Origin: Thermus caliditerrae | Lineage (GTDB): Bacteria; Deinococcota; Deinococci; Deinococcales; Thermaceae | DNA length: 56,514 bases | NCBI RefSeq assembly: GCF_021462525.1 | Contig: NZ_JAKEDT010000012.1 | Location: 11,112 to 67,625, forward strand | Direction: 5' to 3' | In this document: positions 26,144-33,872 of the stretch, one piece after another | Layout of the letters: each line of letters begins with the position of its first letter | How positions within the stretch are numbered: position 1 is the stretch's first letter | Notes under the pieces: generated by a model | What the model was told of the DNA's origin: nothing | What the model saw: the letters and a program-made list of their open reading frames with translations, nothing else | Databases searched by the model: none | Translations under genes and position numbers: made by a program

Positions 26144-27019
26144 ATGCGCCTAGTCTTTGGTGAGCGCGATACCCCTTACCAAGAGGCCCGGGTGGTGGTC
26201 CTGCCCGTGCCCTACGACCTATCCCTTTCCTTCTTGCCGGGGGCCCGGCGGGGCCCTGAGGCCATCCTTCTGGCCAGCCGGGAGCTGGAGCCTTTTCTCC
26301 TGGAGCTCGGGGTGGCTCCGGAGGAGGTGGGGATCCACGCGGCGGAGCCGGTGCCCTGGGTGGCGGGAAGCGCTGAGGAAAGCCACGCTTTGATCCGGGA
26401 AGCCGCCCTCACCCATCTTCGGGCGGGCAAGTTCCTGGTGGCTCTGGGGGGGGACCATTCCATCACCCACCCCCTGGTCCAGGCCCACCGGGAGGCCTTG
26501 GGGGAGTTCTCCCTCCTGCATATCGACGCCCACGCCGATCTCTACCCGGAGTGGCAGGGCTCGGTGTACTCCCACGCCTCCCCCTTCTATCGGCTCTTGC
26601 AGGAGGGCTTTCCCCTGGTGCAGGTGGGCCTCCGGGCCATGGACCGGGAGTCCTTGGAGCTGGCGCGGGAGCGGGGGGTGGGCCTTTTTTCCGCCCACCG
26701 GCTTCACCGGGAGGGGCTACCTTTGAGGGAAATCCTCGAGGCCCTAGGGGAGCGGGTCTACATCAGCTTTGACTTTGACGCCCTGGACCCCTCGGTGATG
26801 CCCAGCGTGGGCACGCCCCTCCCCGGGGGCCTCACCTACCGCCAGGCGGTGGACCTCCTGGAGGCCGTCTTCCGGGAGAAGGAGGTGGTGGGGATGGACT
26901 TCGTGGAGCTTTCCCCCAACGGGCAGTTCCACGCGGAGATGACCGCGGCCCAGCTGGTCTACCACGCCATCGGCCTGAAGGGCCTCCAGGCAGGGTGGCT
27001 CGTGGCCAGGGGCCTGTAG
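26144..27019 (+). CDS. speB: Agmatinase/arginase-family ureohydrolase
   Basis: This 291-residue binuclear manganese hydrolase releases urea from a guanidino substrate. The metal-ligand motifs are GGDHSITHP near residue 104, DAHADLY near 126 and SFDFDALDPS near 206. In Thermus, polyamine synthesis is known to run through N1-aminopropylagmatine, so the natural substrate may be that compound rather than agmatine. The substrate cannot be decided from sequence. No other polyamine gene adjoins it. Confidence 0.88.
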   Translation: MRLVFGERDTPYQEARVVVLPVPYDLSLSFLPGARRGPEAILLASRELEPFLLELGVAPEEVGIHAAEPVPWVAGSAEESHALIREAALTHLRAGKFLVALGGDHSITHPLVQAHREALGEFSLLHIDAHADLYPEWQGSVYSHASPFYRLLQEGFPLVQVGLRAMDRESLELARERGVGLFSAHRLHREGLPLREILEALGERVYISFDFDALDPSVMPSVGTPLPGGLTYRQAVDLLEAVFREKEVVGMDFVELSPNGQFHAEMTAAQLVYHAIGLKGLQAGWLVARGL

Positions 27020-27061
27020 GCTACATTTCCTTCGCTCGCTTGCCCGTAGCTTGGGAACAGG

Positions 27062-27946
27062 ATGCCCTGGCTCCTGGGCGTGCTCCTCTTGGAGGTGGGT
27101 CTGGCCCAGCCCCTCACCCTGCCCGACCTCTGGGAGAGGGTTTACGGGGAAGGGGGGTTTCGGGTGGAACGGGTCTTGGAGAGGACCCCCCGTTTCACCC
27201 GAGTGCTTTTCTCCCATCTTTCCGATGGGCTTCGGGTGTACGGATTTGCCAACCTGCCTTTGGGGCAGGGTCCCTTTCCCGTGGTGGTGGTGCTCCACGG
27301 GTACGTGGAACCCAGCCGTTACCGGACCCTTGCGTACACCACCCCTTACGCTGACTTTTTGGCCGCGGCAGGGTATCTGGTCCTCCACCCCAACTACCGG
27401 GGCCACCCCCCCTCCGAGGGGAGGCCTGCCAAGGGGCTCCGCCATGTCTACGCGGTGGACGTGCTGCATTTGCTGGCCGAGGTGCGGAAGGGCGTCCTTT
27501 CCCAAGCGGACGGGAAACGCATTGCCCTCTTCGGGCACTCCATGGGTGGGGGGATCGCCCAGGTGGCGGCCCTGGTGGATCCTCGTCTGAGGGGTGTGGT
27601 GCTTTACGGGAGCATGAGCGGAGACGAGAGGCGGAACCTGGAGCGGATCCGCGACTGGTCGGGGGGTACTCGAGGCCAAGAGCTTTTTACCCTTCCTCCA
27701 GAAACCCTGGAGGAGGCCTCTGCCTGGACCTACCTGGAGAGGCTTTCCGTGCCCTTTAGCGTTCACCACGGCACCCAGGACGCCCAGGTGCCCCCGGAAT
27801 GGTCATGGGAGCTTTGCCGGAGGCTTAAGGCCCTGGGGAAGTCGGTGGAATGCTTCAGCTATCCCGCCGGCCACCTTTTCCACGGGGAGGCGAAGAGGGT
27901 GTTCCAAAAACGGGTTTTGGGTTTCCTGGGGCGGATTTTCCGGTAG
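27062..27946 (+). CDS. Secreted alpha/beta hydrolase
   Basis: This 294-residue protein has a short signal peptide (MPWLLGVLLLEVGLAQ) and an S9/dienelactone-hydrolase-like fold. The oxyanion region is VVLHGYVEP near residue 79, and the nucleophile elbow is GHSMGGG near 161. The acid is probably in HGTQDAQVPPEWS near 240, and the histidine in AGHLFHG near 273. It would act outside the cytoplasmic membrane as an esterase or peptidase. The substrate is unknown. Its TAG stop forms part of the -10 box of the next gene. Confidence 0.85.
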   Translation: MPWLLGVLLLEVGLAQPLTLPDLWERVYGEGGFRVERVLERTPRFTRVLFSHLSDGLRVYGFANLPLGQGPFPVVVVLHGYVEPSRYRTLAYTTPYADFLAAAGYLVLHPNYRGHPPSEGRPAKGLRHVYAVDVLHLLAEVRKGVLSQADGKRIALFGHSMGGGIAQVAALVDPRLRGVVLYGSMSGDERRNLERIRDWSGGTRGQELFTLPPETLEEASAWTYLERLSVPFSVHHGTQDAQVPPEWSWELCRRLKALGKSVECFSYPAGHLFHGEAKRVFQKRVLGFLGRIFR

Positions 27947-27949
27947 GCT
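27944..27949 (+). promoter_or_regulatory. Leaderless -10 box of the 54-residue membrane protein
   Basis: TAGGCT is followed by six bases (TAGGGC) and the ATG at 27956. The first three bases are the stop codon of the hydrolase gene. Confidence 0.5.
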
Positions 27950-27955
27950 TAGGGC

Positions 27956-28120
27956 ATGCGGGTCTTCTTGGAGAACCTTCCGGCCCTCTTCCTGGCCCTG
28001 GCCTTTGGCGGCACGGTGTACGGCCTGCTGGCCCGCTTGATGGGGGCGCAGCGGGTCTGGCCCTTTTTCCTTCTCGCCGCTTTGTTCCTGACGCTAGCCC
28101 TTTGGACTGGGCTAAAATAG
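27956..28120 (+). CDS. Small two-helix membrane protein, unknown function
   Basis: This 54-residue reading frame encodes MRVFLENLPALFLALAFGG and ends FLTLALWTGLK. Two hydrophobic helices (about 7-26 and 35-51) are separated by a short basic turn with RLMGAQR. It sits between a hydrolase and the quinate-dehydrogenase-like gene. A leaderless-type box lies six bases before its ATG, and its stop overlaps the -10 box of the next gene. I do not recognise a family. Confidence 0.6.
   Translation: MRVFLENLPALFLALAFGGTVYGLLARLMGAQRVWPFFLLAALFLTLALWTGLK
28113..28118 (+). promoter_or_regulatory. -10 box of the 28127 gene
   Basis: TAAAAT is followed by eight bases and the GTG at 28127, with a possible -35 CTGACG at 28088-28093 (19-base spacer). 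This is one of the strongest -10 matches in the window and overlaps the stop of the small membrane gene. Confidence 0.6.
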
Positions 28121-28126
28121 CCCCTC

Positions 28127-29029
28127 GTGGCCAAGCGCGTGGTTTCCGTATCCCTGGGGGCAAGCCGCCGGGACTCCGTGGCCGAGGTGGAGCTCCTGGG
28201 GGAAAAGGTGGTCTTGGAGCGGCGGGGCACGGATGGGGACTTCCAGAAGGCCCTTCGCCTCATCGCGGAGCTGGACGGCCAGGTGGACGCCATTGGGCTG
28301 GGAGGGATCGATCTCTACCTTTGGGCCGGGGGAAGGCGGTACACCATCCGGGATGCCCGGAGGCTCAAGGAGGCGGCCAAGAGGACGCCGGTGGTGGATG
28401 GCTCCGGCCTCAAGCACACCCTGGAGCGGCGGGCGGTGGCCGAGCTTTCCGTCCTAATAGATTGGAAAAACACGAAGGTGCTCCTCCCCTCGGCGGTGGA
28501 CCGCTTCGGTCTGGCCGAGGCCTTGGCGGAGGCGGGGGCCAGGGTGCTCTACGGGGACTTCATCTTCGCCTTGGGGCTTCCCATCCCCCTCTACTCCCTC
28601 TCCTTCCTGCAGAAGCTGGCCTACGTCCTCCTGCCCGTGCTGACCCAGCTTCCCTTTCAGCTCCTCTACCCCACGGGGGAGAAGCAGGAAAGGCGGGTGG
28701 TGGACTGGCGGAGCCGCTACTACGCCTGGGCAGACCTGGTGGCCGGGGACTGGCACTACTTAAGGCGGCACATGCCCGACGATATGCGGGGCAAGTCTGT
28801 CCTCACCAACACCACCACCAAGGAGGACGTGGACTTCTTGCGAGAGCGGGGGGTAAAGCGCCTCATCACCACCACGCCTCGCCTGGGAGGGAGGAGCTTT
28901 GGTACCAACGTCATGGAGGCCCTTTTGGTGGCCCTGGCCGGGCGGGAGCTTGGGGAGGAGGAGTACCTCCGGTATATTGACCTCTTAGGGCTTAGGCCCC
29001 AGGTCCTGGACCTACAGGAGGAAGCATGA
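28127..29029 (+). CDS. Conserved protein, quinate 5-dehydrogenase-like annotation
   Basis: This 300-residue protein starts with GTG at MAKRVVSVSLGASRRDSVAE. It has a glycine-rich stretch IGLGGIDLYLWAGGRRY near 56 and a hydrophobic patch PIPLYSLSFLQKLAYVLLPV near 153. Near its end it carries TTPRLGGRSFGTNVMEAL. From memory, relatives are annotated quinate 5-dehydrogenase, but I see no complete dinucleotide-binding motif, so the function is unproven. Its last 4 bases overlap the efp start, so it is co-translated with elongation factor P. Confidence 0.6.
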   Translation: MAKRVVSVSLGASRRDSVAEVELLGEKVVLERRGTDGDFQKALRLIAELDGQVDAIGLGGIDLYLWAGGRRYTIRDARRLKEAAKRTPVVDGSGLKHTLERRAVAELSVLIDWKNTKVLLPSAVDRFGLAEALAEAGARVLYGDFIFALGLPIPLYSLSFLQKLAYVLLPVLTQLPFQLLYPTGEKQERRVVDWRSRYYAWADLVAGDWHYLRRHMPDDMRGKSVLTNTTTKEDVDFLRERGVKRLITTTPRLGGRSFGTNVMEALLVALAGRELGEEEYLRYIDLLGLRPQVLDLQEEA

Positions 29030-29580
29030 TCAGCGTGACCGACCTTAGACCCGGAACCAAGGTGAAGATGGAGGGCGGCCTTTGGGAGTGCGTGGAGTAC
29101 CAGCACCAAAAGATTGGCCGTGGTGGGGCCAAGGTGGTGGCCAAGTTCAAGAACCTGGAAACCGGGGCCACCATTGAGCGCACCTTCAACTCCGGGGAGA
29201 AGCTGGAGGACATCTACGTGGAAACCCGGGAGCTCCAGTACCTGTACCAGGAGGGGGACGACCTGGTTTTCATGGACCTGGAAACCTACGAGCAGTTCCA
29301 CCTCCCCAAGAACCAGGTGGAGGCGGCCCGCTTCCTTAAGGAGGGGATGACCGTTTTAGGGGACATGTACGAGGGGCGCCCCCTGAAGATCACCCCCCCC
29401 ACGGTGGTGGAGCTCAAGGTGGTGGACACGCCCCCGGGGGTACGGGGGGATACGGTCTCGGGCGGTAGCAAGCCCGCTACCCTGGAAACGGGAGCGGTGG
29501 TGCAGGTGCCCCTTTTTGTGGAGCCGGGGGAGGTGATCAAGGTGGACACCCGCACCGGCCAATACGTGGGCCGGGCCTGA
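29026..29580 (+). CDS. efp: Elongation factor P
   Basis: This 184-residue translation factor rescues ribosomes stalled at polyproline. The KOW-like N-terminal domain carries the loop QHQKIGRGGAKVVAKFKNLE, where arginine 32 occupies the modification-site position of the family. Two OB domains follow, ending with the conserved IKVDTRTGQYVGRA. AGGAGG precedes the ATG. The 4-base overlap with the preceding gene suggests coupling, and a terminator lies 26 bases downstream. Confidence 0.97.
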   Translation: MISVTDLRPGTKVKMEGGLWECVEYQHQKIGRGGAKVVAKFKNLETGATIERTFNSGEKLEDIYVETRELQYLYQEGDDLVFMDLETYEQFHLPKNQVEAARFLKEGMTVLGDMYEGRPLKITPPTVVELKVVDTPPGVRGDTVSGGSKPATLETGAVVQVPLFVEPGEVIKVDTRTGQYVGRA

Positions 29581-29605
29581 GGCCGAGCCCCTGCGGGCCT
29601 GGCCA

Positions 29606-29630
29606 GAGGGCCGGGCCCTCGTCTTTATCT
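29606..29630 (+). terminator. Candidate terminator after efp
   Basis: A 6-bp GC stem (GAGGGC with GCCCTC, three-base loop) is followed by the T-rich GTCTTTATCTT. It lies between efp and accB and suggests accB has its own promoter. Confidence 0.55.
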
Positions 29631-29693
29631 TGACCCGGTTTAAAGCGCAGTCTTTCCGTTCATAGGGTAAGCTTTATGGCACGAGGTAGGCCT

Positions 29694-30203
29694 ATGACGC
29701 CCAAGGAGCTCAAGCAGATACTGCAGGCCCTGGTGGAGCATGGGGTGAGCGAACTCACCCTAGAGACCCCCGACTACAAGCTCACCGTGCGCCGAGGCGG
29801 CGAGGTGCAGGTGGTGGCGGTACCCCAGGTGGTGGCGGCCCCAGCCTCTCAGGTTCAGGTGGCCCCGGCCCCCGTGCCTGCGCCTGCGGCAGAGGCTACC
29901 CCCCCCACCCCACCTCCACAGGAGGCCCCTAGGGGAGGGGAGAAGGCAGAGGAGTGCCCCGGGTGCGTGGAGGTCAAGGCCCCCATCGTGGGCACCTTTT
30001 ACCGGGCTCCAGCCCCCGACGCTCCCCCCTATGTGAAGGAAGGGGACCGGGTGGAAAAGGGGCAGGTGCTCTGCATCATCGAGGCCATGAAGCTGATGAA
30101 CGAGATTGAGTCCGAGATTTCGGGCATCGTCAAGAAGATCTTGGTGCAAAACGGGGAGCCCGTGGAGTACGGGCAGCCCCTTTTCCTGATCCAGCCCCTA
30201 TGA
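29694..30203 (+). CDS. accB: Biotin carboxyl carrier protein of acetyl-CoA carboxylase
   Basis: This 169-residue carrier holds biotin for the carboxylation step of fatty-acid synthesis. The N-terminal domain begins [18 protein letters not shown], a Pro-Ala-rich linker spans about 43-88, and the biotinyl domain has the motif EAMKLMNEI with K133. A start at 29676 would add six residues (MARGRP). The chosen start has GAGG upstream and fits the family N-terminus, although TAGGGT seven bases before the 29676 ATG could allow a leaderless longer form. The stop overlaps accC. Confidence 0.95.
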   Translation: MTPKELKQILQALVEHGVSELTLETPDYKLTVRRGGEVQVVAVPQVVAAPASQVQVAPAPVPAPAAEATPPTPPPQEAPRGGEKAEECPGCVEVKAPIVGTFYRAPAPDAPPYVKEGDRVEKGQVLCIIEAMKLMNEIESEISGIVKKILVQNGEPVEYGQPLFLIQPL

Positions 30204-31537
30204 AAAAGGTGCTGATCGCCAACCGGGGCGAGATCGCCCTCAGGATCATCCGGGCCGCCCGGGAGCTGGGCATCAAGACCGTGGTGGCCCACTCCACCGC
30301 CGACGAGAAGAGCCTGCCCGTGCTCTTGGCGGACGAGGCCATCTGCATCGGACCCCCCCCCTCGGGGCAGAGCTACCTGAACATCCCCAACCTACTATCC
30401 GCGGCCATCGTCACCGGGGCGGACGCCATTCACCCCGGGTACGGCTTCCTGGCGGAGAACGCCACCTTTGCCGAAATGTGCCGGGAGCACGGCATCACCT
30501 TCATCGGTCCCACCCCGGAGAACATGCGCGCCCTTGGGGACAAGGCCACCGCCCGGAAGGTGGCCCGGGAGGCAGGGGTGCCCACGGTGCCGGGCACGGA
30601 TGAGCTCACGAGCGTGGAGGAGGCTAAACGCGCCGCCTTGGAGATCGGCTACCCCGTGATCCTCAAGGCCTCCGCCGGGGGTGGGGGCCGGGGGATGCGG
30701 GTGGTGCACACGGAGGAAGAGCTGGAAAGGGCCATCCAGCAGGCTCAGGAGGAAGCGCGGGCGGCCTTCGGCAACCCGGCGGTGTACCTGGAAAAGTACA
30801 TCGAAGAACCCAAGCACATCGAGATCCAGGTGCTGGGGGATGGGGAGGACGTGGTGCACCTCTGGGAGCGGGACTGCTCCATCCAGCGCCGCCACCAGAA
30901 GCTCTTGGAGGAGGCGCCCAGCGTTCTCCCCTATGAGACGCGGAGGGCCATCGCCGAGGCCGCGGTGCGCCTGGCCAAGCACGTGGGGTACGTTTCCGCG
31001 GGTACCCTGGAGTTTTTGGTGGACAAGGAGGGGAACTTTTACTTCATCGAGATGAACACCCGCATCCAGGTGGAGCACCCGGTCACGGAGATGATCACCG
31101 GGGTAGACCTGGTCCAGGCCCAGTTCCGCATCGCCCGGGGGGAGAGGCTTTGGCTTAGGCAGGAGGAGATCCAGGCCCGGGGGCACGCCATTGAGGTGCG
31201 GATCAACGCCGAGGACCCGGAGAAGGGCTTTAGGCCTTCCATCGGCAAGGTGGAAACCCTTTTGTTCCCAGGTGGACCTGGCATCCGGGTGGACAGCCAC
31301 CTCTATGCGGGCTACCAGATCCCGCCCCACTACGACAGCCTCATCGCCAAGATCATCGCCTGGGCTCCCACCCGGGAGGAGGCTATAAGGCGCATGGAAA
31401 GGGCTCTTTCTGAGACGGTGATTGAGGGCCCTGGGCTCAAGACCACCATTCCCTTCCATCAGAAGGTGCTCCAAAACGCCTTCTTCCGCCGCGGTGCCGT
31501 CTACACCAACTTCGTGGCCCGGCGCATGGAGATGTAG
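30200..31537 (+). CDS. accC: Acetyl-CoA carboxylase, biotin carboxylase subunit
   Basis: This 445-residue ATP-grasp enzyme carboxylates the biotin on AccB. The N-terminal biotin-carboxylase domain begins [19 protein letters not shown]. The ATP-grasp glycine loop [14 protein letters not shown] is near 155, and the active-site stretch [14 protein letters not shown] is near 287. The length matches E. coli AccC (449). The ATG overlaps the accB stop by 4 bases. The carboxyltransferase subunits are not in this window. Confidence 0.97.
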   Translation: MKKVLIANRGEIALRIIRAARELGIKTVVAHSTADEKSLPVLLADEAICIGPPPSGQSYLNIPNLLSAAIVTGADAIHPGYGFLAENATFAEMCREHGITFIGPTPENMRALGDKATARKVAREAGVPTVPGTDELTSVEEAKRAALEIGYPVILKASAGGGGRGMRVVHTEEELERAIQQAQEEARAAFGNPAVYLEKYIEEPKHIEIQVLGDGEDVVHLWERDCSIQRRHQKLLEEAPSVLPYETRRAIAEAAVRLAKHVGYVSAGTLEFLVDKEGNFYFIEMNTRIQVEHPVTEMITGVDLVQAQFRIARGERLWLRQEEIQARGHAIEVRINAEDPEKGFRPSIGKVETLLFPGGPGIRVDSHLYAGYQIPPHYDSLIAKIIAWAPTREEAIRRMERALSETVIEGPGLKTTIPFHQKVLQNAFFRRGAVYTNFVARRMEM

Positions 31538-31546
31538 ACTGGGCGT

Positions 31547-31888
31547 GTGATGGTGGACTACGAGATCAGCGACCACGCCCTCGAGGGCCTTGTGGCGCAC
31601 GCCTTGGAGGGCCTCGAGGGGGTGCGGCTTCTGGAGACGGCTCCCCGCTCCCTGGGGGAGGTGTTCCGCCGGATGAAGCCGGTGAAGGTGGAGCGTTCCC
31701 CTGAAGGGCTTTCCGTGGACCTGGTGCTTTCCGTGGACTACGGGGTCGTCATCCCCGAGCTGGCCCAGGCGGTGCAGAAGGCGGTGGCCGAGGCCCTCTT
31801 TGTGGCCACCGGCGAGAAGGTGCGGGCGGTGAACCTCACCGTGGCCCAGGTGGAATACCGGAAGGAGGCCCATGCTCAGGCGGGCTAG
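31547..31888 (+). CDS. Asp23/Gls24-family (DUF322) protein
   Basis: This 113-residue cytosolic protein resembles the Asp23/YloU family, which is commonly found beside accC, nusB and folD. The pattern YEISDHALEGLVAHALEGLE followed by LSVDYGVVIPELAQAVQKAV and VNLTVAQVEY is typical. Its biochemical role is unknown, although some members affect envelope homeostasis. It may start at GTG 31547 or ATG 31550. Its 3' end overlaps nusB by 17 bases. Confidence 0.85.
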   Translation: MMVDYEISDHALEGLVAHALEGLEGVRLLETAPRSLGEVFRRMKPVKVERSPEGLSVDLVLSVDYGVVIPELAQAVQKAVAEALFVATGEKVRAVNLTVAQVEYRKEAHAQAG

Positions 31889-32327
31889 GGAGCTGGCCAT
31901 GCGGGCCCTCTTCGCCCATACCCAAGGGGGCGTGGAGTTGGAGGAGGCTCTGCGCCATGCCCTGGAGGAGATGGGGGGGGACGAGGAGGCTTACGGGGAG
32001 GCCTTGGACGAGGAGGGCGTGGTCTTTGCCCGAAGGCTCCTTGCGGGGTACAAGGCCCACCAGGAGGAGGTGGACCGCGTCCTGCGGGATACCGTGGAGG
32101 GCTGGGATTTCGCCCAGATGTCCAAAACGGACCTCACCGTCTTGCGCTTGGCCACTTACGAGATGCTCTACGAGCCCACACCTTTTGCGCCCCTGATTGA
32201 GGTGGCGGTGAAGATCGCTAACCGCTACGGGGGGGAGCACTCCGGGGCCTTTGTGAATGGGGTGCTGGGCCGCCTCTACCGGCGGATCCAGGAGGGGGAA
32301 GTGAGCACCGTTCCCAAGGAGGGGTGA
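31872..32327 (+). CDS. nusB: Transcription antitermination protein NusB
   Basis: This 151-residue all-helical RNA-binding protein acts with NusE/S10 on rRNA antitermination. The start RRARELAMRALFAHTQGG and the late motif LRLATYEMLYEPTPFAPLIE are family hallmarks, followed by VAVKIANRYGGEHSGAFVNG. It overlaps the Asp23-family gene by 17 bases and precedes folD by 1 base. Confidence 0.96.
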   Translation: MLRRARELAMRALFAHTQGGVELEEALRHALEEMGGDEEAYGEALDEEGVVFARRLLAGYKAHQEEVDRVLRDTVEGWDFAQMSKTDLTVLRLATYEMLYEPTPFAPLIEVAVKIANRYGGEHSGAFVNGVLGRLYRRIQEGEVSTVPKEG

Positions 32328-32328
32328 G

Positions 32329-33180
32329 ATGACGCTAGCCCGAGTTCTTTCCGGCCACGAGGTGGCAGATGCAGTGTACCAGGAGCTGCGGCAGACCCTT
32401 CAGAGCCTTCCTTTTATCCCCTCTCTAAGGGTGATCCGTTTGGGGGAGGACCCAGCCTCGGTGTCCTACGTGCGGCTCAAGGACAAGCGGGCCCGGGAGC
32501 TGGGCCTAAGGAGCCAGGTGGAGGTCTACCCCGAGGACTTCAGCGAGGAAGCCCTGCTGGAGCGCATTGCGGAGCTCAACGAGGACCTCGAGGTGGACGG
32601 CATCTTGGTGCAACTCCCCCTTCCCAAGCATATCCGGGCGGAGCGCGTTCTGGAGGCCATTTCCCCTGCCAAGGACGTGGACGGCTTCCACCCGGTGAAC
32701 GTGGGGCGGCTTTGGAGCGGGGGCGAGGGGCTTTTCCCCTGCACCCCATTGGGCATCGTGCGCCTCTTGAAGCACTACGGGGTGGAGCTTGGCGGCAAGG
32801 AGGTGGTGGTTTTGGGCCGCTCCAACATCGTGGGCAAGCCCCTGGTGGGCCTCCTCCTCCGGGAGGACGCCACGGTCACCGTGGCCCACTCCCGCACCCG
32901 GAACCTGCCGGAGGTGACTCGCCGGGCGGACGTCCTGGTGGTGGCGGTGGGCCGCCCCCACCTGGTGCGCAGGGAGTGGGTGCGCCCCGGGGCCATCGTG
33001 GTGGACGTGGGGGTGAACCGGGTGGAAGGGAAGCTCCTCGGGGACGTCCACCCCGAGGTGGCGGAGGTGGCCTCGGCCCTCACCCCGGTCCCTGGGGGTG
33101 TGGGGCCCATGACCGTGGCCATGCTCATGGCCAACACCGTGAAGGCGGCCCTCCTCAGGCGGAATGGAGCTTCTCGCTAA
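32329..33180 (+). CDS. folD: Methylenetetrahydrofolate dehydrogenase/cyclohydrolase
   Basis: This 283-residue bifunctional one-carbon enzyme interconverts methylene- and formyl-tetrahydrofolate with NADP. The catalytic YVRLKDKRARELG (Tyr and Lys) is near residue 46, the substrate motif DGILVQLPLPKHI near 90, and the cofactor loop VVLGRSNIVGKPL near 160. The final PGGVGPMTVAMLMANT is present. It is co-transcribed with nusB and overlaps the next gene by 17 bases. Confidence 0.97.
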   Translation: MTLARVLSGHEVADAVYQELRQTLQSLPFIPSLRVIRLGEDPASVSYVRLKDKRARELGLRSQVEVYPEDFSEEALLERIAELNEDLEVDGILVQLPLPKHIRAERVLEAISPAKDVDGFHPVNVGRLWSGGEGLFPCTPLGIVRLLKHYGVELGGKEVVVLGRSNIVGKPLVGLLLREDATVTVAHSRTRNLPEVTRRADVLVVAVGRPHLVRREWVRPGAIVVDVGVNRVEGKLLGDVHPEVAEVASALTPVPGGVGPMTVAMLMANTVKAALLRRNGASR

Positions 33181-33619
33181 CCAAATTTTCTGGACTGCCA
33201 TCCTGGCCAACTTCCTGGCCCAGACCCTAAAGCTTTTTCTCTATTACCTGTTAGAGGGCCATTTTCAGTGGGAGCGGTTCTTGGAGACGGGGGGGATGCC
33301 GAGCTCCCACTCCGCCACGGTGAGCGCCCTGGCCATGGGGGTGGGGTTCCAGGAGGGGTTCGGGAGCGCCCTCTTCGCCGTGGCGGCGGTCTTTGCCCTC
33401 GTCGTCATGTACGACGCCACCGGCATTCGCCGGGCTGCGGGGCTCCACGCCCAGCTCTTAAACCAGCTGGTGCAGGAGCTGCAGAAGGTGCTGGAAAAGG
33501 GGCCTGCCCCGGAGCCTCTGAAGGAACTTCTGGGCCACACCTACCTGGAGGTGTTGGTGGGGGCGCTCCTGGGAGCGCTGGTGGCTTTCGTCAGCTTTCA
33601 CCTCTTCCCGGCAGCGTAA
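33164..33619 (+). CDS. Divergent PAP2-family (DUF212, YuiD-like) membrane protein
   Basis: This 151-residue membrane protein has the YuiD-like motif TGGMPSSHSATVSALAMGVG near residue 42 and MYDATGIRRAAGLHAQLLNQ near 83. These correspond to the acid phosphatase/PAP2-like active-site pattern of the family. It could act on a lipid phosphate, which is inference from the family. Its start overlaps folD by 17 bases, and its end overlaps an antisense small membrane gene by 22 bases. Confidence 0.88.
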   Translation: MELLANQIFWTAILANFLAQTLKLFLYYLLEGHFQWERFLETGGMPSSHSATVSALAMGVGFQEGFGSALFAVAAVFALVVMYDATGIRRAAGLHAQLLNQLVQELQKVLEKGPAPEPLKELLGHTYLEVLVGALLGALVAFVSFHLFPAA

Positions 33620-33798
33620 AAGGCCAGGGTCTGGCCGATGAGGAAGACCAAAAGGCCCAAAACAGGGGAGAGGAAGTAGACGAGAAAGCTGGTGAAGAGG
33701 GCTAGAACCAAGGGGAGGAGGGGCTTCTTAAAGCGATGGAAGACCCAAAGATTGAGAAGCCCGAAGAGCAAAAGGAGGGCAAAGCCTACGGTTTCCAC
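33598..33798 (-). CDS. Small two-helix membrane protein
   Basis: This 66-residue protein starts at GTG as METVGFALLLLFGLLNLWVF, followed by a short basic loop (HRFKKP) and a long second hydrophobic stretch ending FYAAGKR. A strong leaderless -10 (TACAAT) lies eight bases upstream, supporting expression. It is divergent from the Fe-S oxidoreductase gene and convergent with the DUF212 gene. The function is unknown. Confidence 0.6.
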   Translation of the reverse strand: METVGFALLLLFGLLNLWVFHRFKKPLLPLVLALFTSFLVYFLSPVLGLLVFLIGQTLAFYAAGKR

Positions 33799-33806
33799 GG
33801 GGCACC

Positions 33807-33812
33807 ATTGTA
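33807..33812 (-). promoter_or_regulatory. Leaderless -10 box of the small membrane gene
   Basis: On the minus strand, TACAAT is followed by eight bases and the GTG at 33798. It matches five of six consensus positions. Confidence 0.5.
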
Positions 33813-33837
33813 CGCTCTTGCCAAAGGGGGGGATTGG

Positions 33838-33851
33838 GGTAAACTTTTACC
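33838..33851. promoter_or_regulatory. Inverted repeat, possible operator
   Basis: GGTAAA-CT-TTTACC is a perfect 6-bp inverted repeat just upstream of TATAAG (33855-33860) and the GGAGGG ribosome-binding site of the oxidoreductase gene. Its position between possible -35 and -10 regions would suit a repressor. No regulator gene adjoins it. Confidence 0.35.
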
Positions 33852-33872
33852 GAGTATAAGGAGGGTACACCC

